From the NCBI GenBank assembly GCA_041658565.1, contig JBAZZY010000029.1:1-33530 (forward strand): a stretch of 33,530 nucleotides of DNA, given 5' to 3'. The position numbers were made by a program, and so were the translations under genes. The notes beneath the pieces were generated by a model. The model did not search any database and had not been told where the DNA came from. It saw nothing but the letters and a program-made list of their open reading frames with translations. Shown here piece by piece: positions 7,563 to 16,089 of the stretch (positions are counted from its first letter, which is position 1; the number at the start of each line of letters is the position of its first letter). Origin of the DNA: Actinomycetota bacterium. GTDB lineage: Bacteria; Actinomycetota; AC-67.

Positions 7563-7590
7563 GTAGCGCGCCCGACGAAACGCGCGCTAC
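7563..7590. repeat. 9-bp inverted repeat ahead of propeller gene
   Basis: GTAGCGCGC and GCGCGCTAC form a perfect 9-bp stem around a 10-base loop. The hairpin ends 6 bases before the ATG at 7597, where a ribosome site would be expected, and lies 56 bases after the SDR stop. It could end SDR transcription, hinder translation of the next gene, or be an operator. There is no T run. Confidence 0.5.
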
Positions 7591-7596
7591 GACCGC

Positions 7597-9372
7597 ATGA
7601 GACGACGGCGAGCACGTGTGATTCTGCTCGCGGCGACGACAGCTTTCGCCGCGAGTTCCGTCGCGCCCTCGGACGCCGCACCGGGGACCACCGCGCGCGC
7701 GTCGGTTACGTCCAGCGGCACACAGGCGAACAACGCGACACCCGCAACCTCGGTTCCCGACACGACGAGTCCCGAAATGTCCCTCGACGGCCGATGGATC
7801 GCCTTCTCATCCGACGCGACCAACCTCGTGTCCGGAGACACCAACGGCGTCGCCGATATCTTCCTGCGCGACATCGCCACCGGAGTCACCACCCGTGTGT
7901 CCGTCACGTCGACGAAGGCTCAAGCAAACGGAGCCAGCTACTCCCCATCGCTTTCCGTGGACGGACGGTGGCTGGCGTTCGCGTCCCTTGCAACCAACCT
8001 CGTCTCCGGCGATACCAACGGCGTCGCCGATATCTTCCTGCGGGACCTCAAGTCCGGCACAACGAAGCGACTGTCGGTCTCAACGGTAGGAACGCAGGCC
8101 GACGGACCGAGCAACTCGCCGTTCGTGTCGCTCTTCGGCGAGTACGTCACGTTCGAGTCGGAAGCCGCCAATCTCGCGGCAGGCGACACCAACGACACGA
8201 GCGACGCCTTCATCCGCGACGTCAAAGCGAAGAAGACCGCGCGGATCGCACCTCCGGCGATCGCGGAGGATCTGCCCCTGCAGGAGACCATCTGGACGTC
8301 GCACGCGCGCATCTCCTATGAGGGGCGGTACGTCGCCTACCACCGCGGGGCGAAACGACCAGGCCTCGACACTCCCACAGCGTCCGACGTGTTCATCCTC
8401 GACCGTGCGACCGGGCGCTCCACGCAAATCGCCATGGGCCCATGGGCGGGAACCGCAAAGGTGATGAGCCAGAACCCGGTTATCTCGGCCGACGGACGCT
8501 ACGTCGCATTCGATGCGTACAGCGTCATCACCGAGCGCGACACGATCGCAAACAACGACGTTTTGCGTCCGACACGCGACATCATTTCGGCCGACGACTC
8601 ATTGGTAGTCAACCCCTTCGACCCCCGCGACGTGATGATGTACGACCGCGTGAACAAGTCTTCGCAACCGCTGTCCAGCAACCCGGCAGGACCGGTGGCC
8701 GACGGGGACAGCTACGATCCTCGCATCTCGGCGAACGGCCACGTGATCGCGTTCTCCTCGGATGCGACCAACCTGGCGGCCGGGGACACCAACGGAACCA
8801 CCGACGTCTTTGTGCGCGACCTCGAAGCGCGAGTCACCAGCCGGGTATCGGTTCCAGGCGGATTCGGCGAGTCGTCCGGAGCCTCACAGCGCCCCTCGAT
8901 TTCCTACGAAGGGCGCCACGTCGTGTTCGCCTCGGCAGGAAAAGACCTCGTCGCCGACGACACAAACAGCACGTCCGACATCTTCCGACGCGACCGCCAG
9001 ACCACAACCACAAACTCGGCGCCCAAGATGGTGCAGATCTCGTCGGCCCTGCGGGGTATGGACATCGCCGAGGAAGTGAACCTAACGATGCGAGCAACCG
9101 ACGCCGACAAGGATCCACTTCGATTCGACGTCATCGTCGCCGTGGATCGCGACGCGGAAGGAGTCCCGCTGCAGGGGACGTACTCGATCGACTCGAAGAC
9201 CGGAGCGTTCACGTGGAAACCGTCTCCCAGCCAAGCCGGACACCACGTCGACTTCATCTTCTGGGTGCAGGATCCCCGCGGCTTCTCTGACTTCGCGCTC
9301 GCGCGTTACTACGTGCGCGACTTCCAGCAGACCGCGCGCTGCCGCGCGCAAGGTCACGCCTGCTATCCGTAA
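7597..9372 (+). CDS. Secreted seven-bladed beta-propeller (PD40/TolB-like) protein with C-terminal Ig/cadherin-like domain
   Basis: A 591-residue exported protein. Residues 1-27 form a signal peptide (five arginines in the first six residues, hydrophobic core, cleavage near SDAAPG). Residues about 55-470 hold seven repeats of a pattern DGRW-I/V-A-F ... GDTNG-x2-D-I-F-L-R-D, with a 58-residue period in the first two; blades 4 and 5 are degenerate. Seven copies fit a closed propeller. The GDTN-x3-D element looks like a surface loop and may bind calcium. Residues about 475-575 resemble an Ig/cadherin-like module (MRATDADKDPLRFDV, GAFTWKPSPSQAG), and the end carries two cysteines. Function unknown; extracellular binding is likely. 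The start lacks a clear ribosome site. Confidence 0.8.
   Translation: MRRRRARVILLAATTAFAASSVAPSDAAPGTTARASVTSSGTQANNATPATSVPDTTSPEMSLDGRWIAFSSDATNLVSGDTNGVADIFLRDIATGVTTRVSVTSTKAQANGASYSPSLSVDGRWLAFASLATNLVSGDTNGVADIFLRDLKSGTTKRLSVSTVGTQADGPSNSPFVSLFGEYVTFESEAANLAAGDTNDTSDAFIRDVKAKKTARIAPPAIAEDLPLQETIWTSHARISYEGRYVAYHRGAKRPGLDTPTASDVFILDRATGRSTQIAMGPWAGTAKVMSQNPVISADGRYVAFDAYSVITERDTIANNDVLRPTRDIISADDSLVVNPFDPRDVMMYDRVNKSSQPLSSNPAGPVADGDSYDPRISANGHVIAFSSDATNLAAGDTNGTTDVFVRDLEARVTSRVSVPGGFGESSGASQRPSISYEGRHVVFASAGKDLVADDTNSTSDIFRRDRQTTTTNSAPKMVQISSALRGMDIAEEVNLTMRATDADKDPLRFDVIVAVDRDAEGVPLQGTYSIDSKTGAFTWKPSPSQAGHHVDFIFWVQDPRGFSDFALARYYVRDFQQTARCRAQGHACYP
7840..8042 (+). repeat. 174-bp-period direct repeat inside propeller gene
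   Basis: A 29-base identical stretch, beginning ACCAACGGCGTC, occurs at 7840-7868 and again at 8014-8042, exactly 174 bases (58 codons) apart, with high similarity around it. It encodes the GDTNGVADIFLR loop of blades 1 and 2 and indicates recent blade duplication or gene conversion. The other blades match at protein but less at DNA level. Confidence 0.85.
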
Positions 9373-9378
9373 CCGGAG

Positions 9379-10050
9379 TCAGTCGTCGAGCGAATCGAGT
9401 CCAAGTCGCTCGAGGCGTTCGCGGTGTCTCGCCAGCAACTCGAGCACGAGCGGCTTGACCCCGCCCTCACCGAGAACGATCTCGAGTGCGTTCGACGAAA
9501 GCAACGTGTCGCGCAACCGGTTCATTGCCTGACCCACCATCGTCCCGGCGAATCGCTGGATACGCGCCTGGGCCTCGGGCCCATCGGACTCCAAGGCCTC
9601 CGCTATCTGCTCAAGCGCGAACGCCTCTTGCGCCGTACGTCCCGTGAGCGAACGGTGAACCGCCTCGGCCGTCGGGGCCGTCAGGCACGGACCCAGGATC
9701 TCGGCGAAGTCGGTCGTAATCGTGTCTCCGATGAAATGGAACACGTGCGTTTCAAGCCAGCCGTCAGCGATCGCAGCCTCATAAAAGCCGTCAAGCGGAC
9801 CACGGAGCGCTTCCATCGCCAGTTCGGGCTCCTGGGTGATCTCGTCGAGCCGCGCGCGCAGCAGCCGGTACCGCTCAAACTCATCCACCGCGAAGCCCGC
9901 CTGCCATTCGGCAAGCGAGATACTCGGTGCCGTCACCGTCCCCCGCGCCGCCGCCGCAAACGAACGCAGCAATCCGTAGCACAGGCTGCCGATGAGGTCG
10001 GCCTCCGCTTGTCGCCGGCCGGCGACCGTTGATTCAGCGTCGTCTGCCAC
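9379..10050 (-). CDS. Ferritin-like fold protein (MiaE_2-like)
   Basis: A 223-residue all-helical protein. LIGSLCYGLLRSFAAAA, DEFERYRLLRARL, DGWLETHVFHFIGDTI and TDFAEIL follow the pattern of the actinobacterial ferritin-like family related to tRNA hydroxylase MiaE (MiaE_2). In that family I would expect E-x-x-H iron ligands; none is visible, the equivalent places reading EFERY and AQEAF, so iron binding is doubtful. The GTG at 10050 is preferred because GGGAGGGA lies 5 bases upstream; an in-frame start at 10089 lies above that site. It converges on the propeller gene with 6 bases between stops. Function unknown. Confidence 0.7.
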   Translation of the reverse strand: MADDAESTVAGRRQAEADLIGSLCYGLLRSFAAAARGTVTAPSISLAEWQAGFAVDEFERYRLLRARLDEITQEPELAMEALRGPLDGFYEAAIADGWLETHVFHFIGDTITTDFAEILGPCLTAPTAEAVHRSLTGRTAQEAFALEQIAEALESDGPEAQARIQRFAGTMVGQAMNRLRDTLLSSNALEIVLGEGGVKPLVLELLARHRERLERLGLDSLDD

Positions 10051-10144
10051 TCGTCCCTCCCTGTGTCGCGCTGCATCTTCGCAGGTCACAGGGGTTCAGG
10101 TCGAGCCTTCTTTGCCCTGATACGCATGATTTGGTAACAAGGTC

Positions 10145-11317
10145 ATGACGAACCCCGCTTCGGGGCCGTCTGGGAGGAGACTGGGGCATGGCTTGGTGCT
10201 GAAGGTTCGGACCACGGCGCTCGTCGCCGCACTCTCCGCCTTCCTGGCGATCGCTCCGGTTTCTCCGGCGACTGCCTACTCCAGTTCCCGACTCGAACAG
10301 ACCCGCCGCGAGATTCGCGCAACCCGCGCGCGCCTGTCGAGCGCGCTGCGCACCGATGCCGAATTGAGCGCGGCGCTGAGCCTGCTGACAAGCCGCCTGA
10401 ATCGCGAACGGCATCACCTGTCGCTGGCGCGCGGCAAACTCTCGCGACTCGACTTCCAGATCTCTCAGTACCAGCAGCGCCTCACCAGACTCGAACGCGA
10501 GCGCAAGAAGCGCGGGGCAATCATCGCGGGCCGCGCGCGAGCGCTGTACATCGCGGGCCCCGTCACCTCTTTCCAGACCATCGTCGAGGCGCGCTCCCTT
10601 GAGGAGTTCGTCGGGCGCGCGGCGGCACTCGACTCCGTTGCCATGTTCGACCGCACGGTGCTGGAGGATCTCGGGCGAATCTCGCATGAGGCCAAGCAGG
10701 AGCGCGCACAGCTTCGCGAAGCTCGCGCGCGAGCGCTGTCGAGCGCGCGCGACGTAGCTGCGCGCGTGAGCGTCGTCGCCGAAGCGACGGGGGCTCAACG
10801 TGAGGCGCGCGGCATCGTGCAGGGGCGGATCGCGGCCTACCGCAAGGAGTTACAGGCAGAACTGGCCGAACAGAACCGGATCCTGCAGTTGATCCGGCAA
10901 CGCTCGGGCTACTACTCGGGATCGATGAACACCGGCCCGCCGGGACGCATGGGCTTCGCCTGGCCGACGCGTGGACGCTCGATTACATCCCCGTACGGAT
11001 CACGGCACGGGAGTTTCCACACGGGGATGGACATCGACTGCCGAACCGGTGACCCAATAGCCGCATCCAAGGCCGGACGAGTTATCGCGTCGGAGTGGGG
11101 CGGCGGCTACGGCAACATGGTCATCATCGACCACGGCAGCGGCTACACGACGTTGTACGGACACATGTCACGCTCTTACACGCGCGAAGGCGCCACGGTC
11201 GACCAGCACCAACTCGTGGGGGCATGCGGTTCGACCGGGAATTCGACGGGCGACCACTTGCACTTCGAAGTCCGCATCAACGGAAATCACCGCAACCCCC
11301 GACCGTATCTCCCGTAG
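10145..11317 (+). CDS. Secreted M23 (LytM-type) endopeptidase with N-terminal coiled coil
   Basis: A 390-residue exported cell-wall protein. After a signal peptide (LKVRTTALVAALSAF, cleavage near ATAYSS) comes a long charged coiled coil, about 45-255, as in EnvC-like hydrolases and activators. The C-terminal LytM domain keeps all zinc ligands: H292 and D296 in FHTGMDID and H371/H373 in GDHLHFEV. An active peptidoglycan endopeptidase working in growth or division is likely. The ATG at 10145 would put 17 residues ahead of the signal peptide; the GTG at 10196, with GGGAGGAG upstream at a long spacing, gives a normal signal peptide and may be the true start. It converges on the lipoprotein gene. 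Confidence 0.88.
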   Translation: MTNPASGPSGRRLGHGLVLKVRTTALVAALSAFLAIAPVSPATAYSSSRLEQTRREIRATRARLSSALRTDAELSAALSLLTSRLNRERHHLSLARGKLSRLDFQISQYQQRLTRLERERKKRGAIIAGRARALYIAGPVTSFQTIVEARSLEEFVGRAAALDSVAMFDRTVLEDLGRISHEAKQERAQLREARARALSSARDVAARVSVVAEATGAQREARGIVQGRIAAYRKELQAELAEQNRILQLIRQRSGYYSGSMNTGPPGRMGFAWPTRGRSITSPYGSRHGSFHTGMDIDCRTGDPIAASKAGRVIASEWGGGYGNMVIIDHGSGYTTLYGHMSRSYTREGATVDQHQLVGACGSTGNSTGDHLHFEVRINGNHRNPRPYLP

Positions 11318-11328
11318 CCGCGCGGCTA
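11315..11328. terminator. Palindrome spanning both stop codons of convergent genes
   Basis: TAGCCGCGCGGCTA is a perfect 14-base palindrome. It contains the TAG of the M23 gene at one end and the TAG of the minus-strand lipoprotein gene at the other. With only 8 bases between the two reading frames, it is the only candidate for ending transcription in both directions, though it has no T run. Confidence 0.4.
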
Positions 11329-12459
11329 TCGATACAGGAAGTCGGCGCCGACCAGCGTCGGCAAAGCCAACTTACGTTCTTTGAGCGTACGCGTGTCCAG
11401 CGCAGCAACCTCAGGGCCTGGAACAACCGGCTGGAGGCAGTCGGGGCTACAAGGCTGCGCTCGCTGCACCCAAACGGTGCGCTCGTTCGCGGCGACGGGG
11501 TGAAACCATCCCGCCCCGGATAGCTTGGTCCGTTTCCCGGTACCAAGGTCCACCATTTGGACGGCGACCGACTTCGTCGTCGCGCCTGTGTCGTACGCGA
11601 TCCACTTCCCGTCCTTGGACGCCGAGGGGTTAAACCACGCGGGATTCCCGGGCGCGCGCTCAGTCCGGCCGGTTGCCGCGACCCACGCATGCGTACCGCC
11701 CTCGTCGCGGTAATACGCGCGCGCGCCGTCGACCGACCACACCGCCATGCTCGGCTCGCGATCGGTCGCCACGGCGAACTGTCGAGAACCATCGGCGCCC
11801 CGAACCTGCAACGGGCTCTCGTCTGCGGTCGGAGTGCGACCGGGCTCGCCGTCGGCCGGGGTGTACGCCACGAGCACGCGACTCCCATCCGGAGAGAACT
11901 CGATACGACGATCATCGTACGGGGTCAGTTCGCGCCCGAACGCCCGACCAAGCGTCGCCACAGGCATCGTGGCGCCACCCCCGACGACCTCCTGGAAGTT
12001 CAGGTGCGGGTAGGACTGGCTGTCGGTGGTGATGTACGCAAGAAGATGCCGTTCCGGGCTCCACCCGTAGGCGTCGATGCCCGTGGCAACCGAGACGATG
12101 TCGCGAACCTCCTGCGTCGTCATATCGTACGCACGCAACGTGGCCGAGCCGCTCTCGCGGTCCTGGACAAACGAGACCGTCGTGGTCGACATCCACCGCG
12201 GCAGGCGCATCCCGTCACCACGGGCAAGTTCACTGACTCGGTCGGTCACGGCCTCGTACATCCACAGAGATCCCTCAGAGACGTATACGGCGGCTCGCAG
12301 ACGAGGAGCGCGCACGGCCGAGGGTGACGGCGACGCGCTGACGACAACCTGCGGCGACGATTCAGACGGCGAGGGGGACTCGGCGGTCAGCGGCGTTCGC
12401 GCCGAACACGACACGGAAAGCAACGCGAGCAATCCTGTAACTGCGGCAATTCTTCGCAT
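11326..12459 (-). CDS. Beta-propeller (TolB/PD40-like) putative lipoprotein
   Basis: A 377-residue exported protein. The N-terminus has two arginines, a hydrophobic core and Cys18 in LLSVSC, an imperfect lipobox, followed by a Ser/Pro-rich linker to about 50. The rest holds propeller-type strands with WD40/PD40 signatures such as YGWSPERHLLAY, IEFSPDGSRVLVAY, MAVWSVDGARAYY and PSASKDGKWIAYD. C-terminal cysteines (AQPCSPDCLQP) may pair. Probably anchored outside the cytoplasmic membrane; ligand unknown. It lies 20 bases after glnD but has its own leaderless-type promoter. Confidence 0.75.
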   Translation of the reverse strand: MRRIAAVTGLLALLSVSCSARTPLTAESPSPSESSPQVVVSASPSPSAVRAPRLRAAVYVSEGSLWMYEAVTDRVSELARGDGMRLPRWMSTTTVSFVQDRESGSATLRAYDMTTQEVRDIVSVATGIDAYGWSPERHLLAYITTDSQSYPHLNFQEVVGGGATMPVATLGRAFGRELTPYDDRRIEFSPDGSRVLVAYTPADGEPGRTPTADESPLQVRGADGSRQFAVATDREPSMAVWSVDGARAYYRDEGGTHAWVAATGRTERAPGNPAWFNPSASKDGKWIAYDTGATTKSVAVQMVDLGTGKRTKLSGAGWFHPVAANERTVWVQRAQPCSPDCLQPVVPGPEVAALDTRTLKERKLALPTLVGADFLYR

Positions 12460-12466
12460 ATTCGGG

Positions 12467-12472
12467 AGTATA
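12467..12472 (-). promoter_or_regulatory. -10 box TATACT upstream of propeller lipoprotein
   Basis: TATACT on the minus strand, the best -10 match in this part of the window, ends 7 bases before the ATG at 12459. Any -35 would lie inside the 3' end of glnD; none is convincing. The spacing again suggests a leaderless transcript. Confidence 0.6.
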
Positions 12473-12479
12473 GAAAACC

Positions 12480-14993
12480 TCAGGGCCCCGAGTCGCCCAA
12501 CCGCAGCAAGAGCGCGCGCTCGATCTCGCCGAGGTACTCCGAGTCGGTGATCTTCTGCCCCTCCGAATCACGGACGTAGAAGACGTCGACGACGTCCTCG
12601 GCGTAGGTCGCGATCTTCGCAACTTGGATGTCCAAAGACAGGTCGGCGAAGACGCTCGTAATGTCGTAGAGCAGGCCGACCCGGTCGGCGGCGTGCACCT
12701 CGACGACAGTGAGGAAGTCGCTCGCCTGGTTGTCCACGAGCACACTCGGTCCCTCGCGCTTTCCCTTGGGGACGCGACGGCCGTACGCGCGCCGCTTCTC
12801 GGCAAGACGCGCTTCCAGAGAGAGGCGCCCGGCAAGCGCGCGCCGAACATCATCGGCGACTCGCTCCCAACGGGCGGAATCGATCGCCGGCTCAAACGCT
12901 CCGACGCAGCGAAACACCTCGACTGCCACACCGTCGGCGCGAGTGAATCCCTGCGCCGCGACGATGCTGATCCCGTTGAGGGCCAGAACTCCGGAAACCC
13001 GAGCAAACAACCCCGGCCGATCGCACGCTGCGAGCGTGAACTCGTAGATGCCGGCATCCTCGGTCGCCGCGACGTGCGTGCGAGCCTCGGACTGCCCCAG
13101 AGGTCCGGCCATCAGAGCGAAATGGCGAGTCAGCACCGCCGTAGGAAACGCCAAAACATACGCGCGCGACATCTCGCGCAGATGTGCCTCGACTTCCTCG
13201 GCCGAGTACCGCGTCAGCGCGCCACGAAGCTCGCCCATGCGCAGGCGCGCGAGATCCACTGCGTCGCGCGTCGCCAGCTCCCCTCGCTCCATCACGTGCA
13301 GCGCCTTGGTGAACAGCTCGGCGACGAGACCCGCCTTCCACGGCGACCACGCCGTCGGTCCGGTAGCCCGCCCATCGGCGACGGTGAGCAGGAACAGCAT
13401 CCGCAGCAATTGAGCATCCTCAGCGCGGGAGGCTAAGTCAACGACGAGGTTCTCGTCGTTGATGTCCCGGCGCGACGCGGTGTCCGCCAACACAAGGTGA
13501 TGCCGCACGAGCCAGGCCACGCGGCCCCGGCGCGGCTCGGCGATCCCCATCCGATCGGCGAGCACGAGCGCCAGACGCTCACCAGCCTCGCTGTGGTCGC
13601 CCGTCCCGCCCTTGCCGACGTCGTGCAGCAGTCCGGCAAGCAGAAGCCCGTCGACGTCGGAAACATCCGCCCACACGTCGCGCACCAGTTGATCCTCGTC
13701 ATCGGCAAGCGCGCGCAACGCTGCGACGGTGTGGAACAAGTGCGCGTCCACCGTGTAGCGGTGGTAGACGTTGCGTTGCGGCTGACAACGAACCGCATCC
13801 CACTCGGGAAGCAGTCGCCCGAACAGCCCCGAATGGTCGGCGGTTTCCATCGCGACGGGGTCGCCCGTACGCAGCAAGGCGAAGAACGCGCGCCGCACTT
13901 CCGGGCTCCACGCGATCGGAGGGCTGCTCCCCTGCGCTTCGTCGAACCACCGCATAGCAGCCGCACCCGGCGGAGCGCCCAGCGAGAACATCTCGAGCGC
14001 GCGCTCAGGCTCACGCGCTAGATCGGGCTCGCGCAGGATGACGACTCGACCTCCTTCGACGGCGAAGCAGTCGCCGGGCGTCGCGCGAGCAGGGCGCGCG
14101 CGGGAGAACCGCGCGCTCACGTCGGAGACAACCGCGGTCACGACCCGTTCAACCGCGCGCGTCACCGCAAACAGGTGACGCATGAACAAGTCCTCGGCCG
14201 GGCGTTCGCCGTCGGAGTACCCCAGGAACAGCGCCGCGGGACGCTGATGCTGGAACAAGAGCACGTCCGTTTGGTGCTCGGTCGCATAGTGAAGATGCGC
14301 GCGCACGCGATGCAGAAGTTCGGCGCCATCGTCCAGCAGCGCGCGATCGCGCGCGCCGAGCAGCTCGTTGGTGCCGGCGACCACGGCGAACCACTCGAGC
14401 ACGTGCAGGTCGCGCAAGCCGCCGGCGCCTTCCTTCAGGTTCGGTTCAAGTTGCGATGTGGCCGACCCGCCGGTGAGGTGACGCCGGCGCATCAACTCAC
14501 GCACATCTTCGACAAAGTCGCCTGCCCGCTTCCGCGTCGCGTCCAGCGCGCGCGTCGCGAATTCGTCGAAGAGTGCGCGATCCCCGGCGAGCAACCGAGG
14601 TTGCAGGAACGACGTCTCGGCTTCGATGTTTTCACGCGCCAGACGAACGCACTCCTTGACTGTTCGCGTGGCGTGGCCGACCGTGAACCCGGCGTCCCAA
14701 AGCGCATAGAACAGTCGCTCAGGCTCGGCTCCCGCCTTCCCCGCGTGCAGCACCATGAGGTCAAGATCCGAACGCGGCGACAGTTCTCCGCGGCCATACC
14801 CGCCGAGCGCGACGAGAGCGAAACCCGGGCGCACGGGAACAAGGAGTTTCCACAGGGCGATCACCGCGGCATCCACCGCGTCCGACTGCGCGCGCACAAG
14901 CGCCAGCCCGCCGAGACCTTCCTCGTGCTCCCGACGAAGACGCGCTCGCTCGGTTTGCAGACCGGCCAGCACGTCCTCGATAGAGGAGGACAT
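12480..14993 (-). CDS. glnD: [Protein-PII] uridylyltransferase / uridylyl-removing enzyme GlnD
   Basis: An 837-residue nitrogen sensor in the usual domain order. The nucleotidyltransferase site is GGYGRGELSPRSDLDLM (64-80, with the D-x-D metal pair). A helical linker follows. The HD domain has LLAGLLHDVGKGG (about 450-462) for removing the nucleotide. Two ACT domains (about 645-715, with AACDRPGLFARVSG, and about 750-830, with HAADRVGLLYDITS) should sense glutamine. It modifies the PII protein GlnK; in actinobacteria this is adenylylation, so the transferred nucleotide is not certain. No amtB or glnK is nearby, although these are often linked to glnD. The start lies 9 bases from the upstream P-loop gene, so it belongs to the operon starting at 18213. 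Confidence 0.93.
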   Translation of the reverse strand: MSSSIEDVLAGLQTERARLRREHEEGLGGLALVRAQSDAVDAAVIALWKLLVPVRPGFALVALGGYGRGELSPRSDLDLMVLHAGKAGAEPERLFYALWDAGFTVGHATRTVKECVRLARENIEAETSFLQPRLLAGDRALFDEFATRALDATRKRAGDFVEDVRELMRRRHLTGGSATSQLEPNLKEGAGGLRDLHVLEWFAVVAGTNELLGARDRALLDDGAELLHRVRAHLHYATEHQTDVLLFQHQRPAALFLGYSDGERPAEDLFMRHLFAVTRAVERVVTAVVSDVSARFSRARPARATPGDCFAVEGGRVVILREPDLAREPERALEMFSLGAPPGAAAMRWFDEAQGSSPPIAWSPEVRRAFFALLRTGDPVAMETADHSGLFGRLLPEWDAVRCQPQRNVYHRYTVDAHLFHTVAALRALADDEDQLVRDVWADVSDVDGLLLAGLLHDVGKGGTGDHSEAGERLALVLADRMGIAEPRRGRVAWLVRHHLVLADTASRRDINDENLVVDLASRAEDAQLLRMLFLLTVADGRATGPTAWSPWKAGLVAELFTKALHVMERGELATRDAVDLARLRMGELRGALTRYSAEEVEAHLREMSRAYVLAFPTAVLTRHFALMAGPLGQSEARTHVAATEDAGIYEFTLAACDRPGLFARVSGVLALNGISIVAAQGFTRADGVAVEVFRCVGAFEPAIDSARWERVADDVRRALAGRLSLEARLAEKRRAYGRRVPKGKREGPSVLVDNQASDFLTVVEVHAADRVGLLYDITSVFADLSLDIQVAKIATYAEDVVDVFYVRDSEGQKITDSEYLGEIERALLLRLGDSGP

Positions 14994-15001
14994 CGTTGCC
15001 G

Positions 15002-15547
15002 CTACGAGGGGCTCGAGTGACGAACGCGATCGAGTAGATGCGACAGGCGCTCGTCCACCGTCCCGGTCAAGATGTCGTGCTTGACGGAATGGTGATCGAG
15101 CAGCGCCAACATGCGCTCGTCGATCTCGCGCTGGAAGTCGTTGTCGAGTGGGCGCAGCCCGTCGGGAACGATTGGGAACTCGATCGGCAAGTAGAACACG
15201 TGCGTGTACTGACTGCGCAACTGGTGCTCAGCGATCTTCAGGCATGCATCCCACAGGGCGAATTCCTTGCGCCGCTCCTGGTTGTCCAGCACCCATCCGG
15301 CATACGCCATTACATCGATCAAGGATCGATCCGCAACGAAGTCCTGGTGCGTCATTTCGCTGTAGAACTGGCGCATGAAGATCAACGACTCGACCTCGGG
15401 GGTAGCGTCCTTGTCGAGCTTGAACCCGAGCGCCGCGACTTCGCGCGCAACTTCCGGGAGCAGCGGTAACTCGAGCGGCTCTGCCGCCGCTTCCGCCAGG
15501 GTGGTCTTTCCGGTCGAGAACGATCCGACTATCGCGATACGTGGCAT
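15002..15547 (-). CDS. P-loop NTPase (AAA_28 / NadR-kinase-like)
   Basis: A 181-residue ATPase or kinase. Walker A is GSFSTGKTT (8-16). A conserved PEVAREVAALGF follows, then DFVADRSLIDVMAYAG with a likely Walker B/DR motif, and a lid-like part with YTHVFYLPIEFPIVPDGLR. This matches the AAA_28/NadR C-terminal kinase type of P-loop protein acting on nucleosides or similar small substrates; the substrate is not identified. The ATG at 15547 starts at the first strand, and TAGCCT 8 bases upstream could be a -10 for internal initiation. It sits between the CvpA-like gene and glnD, with gaps of 11 and 8 bases. Confidence 0.72.
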   Translation of the reverse strand: MPRIAIVGSFSTGKTTLAEAAAEPLELPLLPEVAREVAALGFKLDKDATPEVESLIFMRQFYSEMTHQDFVADRSLIDVMAYAGWVLDNQERRKEFALWDACLKIAEHQLRSQYTHVFYLPIEFPIVPDGLRPLDNDFQREIDERMLALLDHHSVKHDILTGTVDERLSHLLDRVRHSSPS

Positions 15548-15558
15548 GGTGTGAAAGG

Positions 15559-16077
15559 CTACCGGAAACCCGCGCCGGTGACCGAAGTGATCAAGTGCCG
15601 CACGTCGGCTCCCGCGATCGCGGTGAGCACCCGCGGTGCGGTTTCCACGATCCCCCGGGCAAGCGCCGAATGCTCCGCCTCGGACTTCAGCGACGCAGGC
15701 CCCGGTGCGACCGAGAGTGCCAACAGCGCGACCGACACCCACGATAGCGCCCACGCTCCGGCGAGCGCGCCGCCGGCCGCGGAGTCGACGACTCCCCATT
15801 TCGTGAGCCGCACCAGCGCACGCAGCCGGCGCACAGCGGCCCAAGCCAGGATCGACGCTGCGACGAAGATCCCGAGAGCCGCAGCTGAGTCCGACGCCCC
15901 GGGCGACATCCCGGTGGCGCGCGCGAGCGGCGCCGCAACAAGGTGGTAACCGAACACAGCCGCGGCGGCGGCTGCGGCGAATCCCGCCAGCCCAAACGCG
16001 GACGAAATCACGCCGCGACGCATCCCGCGCCGGACGAAGAGCCCGACGGCCGCGACGATCACCGCGTCGAGGAGCAC
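15559..16077 (-). CDS. CvpA-like membrane protein
   Basis: A 172-residue protein with four hydrophobic segments (about 1-13, 24-48, 68-84 and 100-125). The N-terminal pattern of a hydrophobic helix, RRGMRRGVISSAFGLAGF and a second helix is typical of the CvpA/colicin V production family. WGVVDSAAGGALAGAWALSW matches the conserved LNR/DR-x-x-G-G-x-x-G region in degenerate form. It sits in the cytoplasmic membrane; the family has no settled biochemical role. It is in the larE-glnD operon, 12 bases after the NIL gene. Confidence 0.72.
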   Translation of the reverse strand: MLLDAVIVAAVGLFVRRGMRRGVISSAFGLAGFAAAAAAAVFGYHLVAAPLARATGMSPGASDSAAALGIFVAASILAWAAVRRLRALVRLTKWGVVDSAAGGALAGAWALSWVSVALLALSVAPGPASLKSEAEHSALARGIVETAPRVLTAIAGADVRHLITSVTGAGFR

Positions 16078-16089
16078 GCTTTGCCTCGG

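Noticed and set aside
10101..10200. c-di-AMP (ydaO) riboswitch before the M23 gene
   Set aside because: The G-rich 3' part is suggestive, but I could not find the conserved 5' core of the motif, so it is mentioned only as a leader to test.
15548..15844. N-terminal extension of the P-loop gene to 15844
   Set aside because: It overlaps the CvpA-like gene in another frame and is low-complexity Arg/Gly/Ala sequence; the Walker A strand begins at the ATG at 15547.
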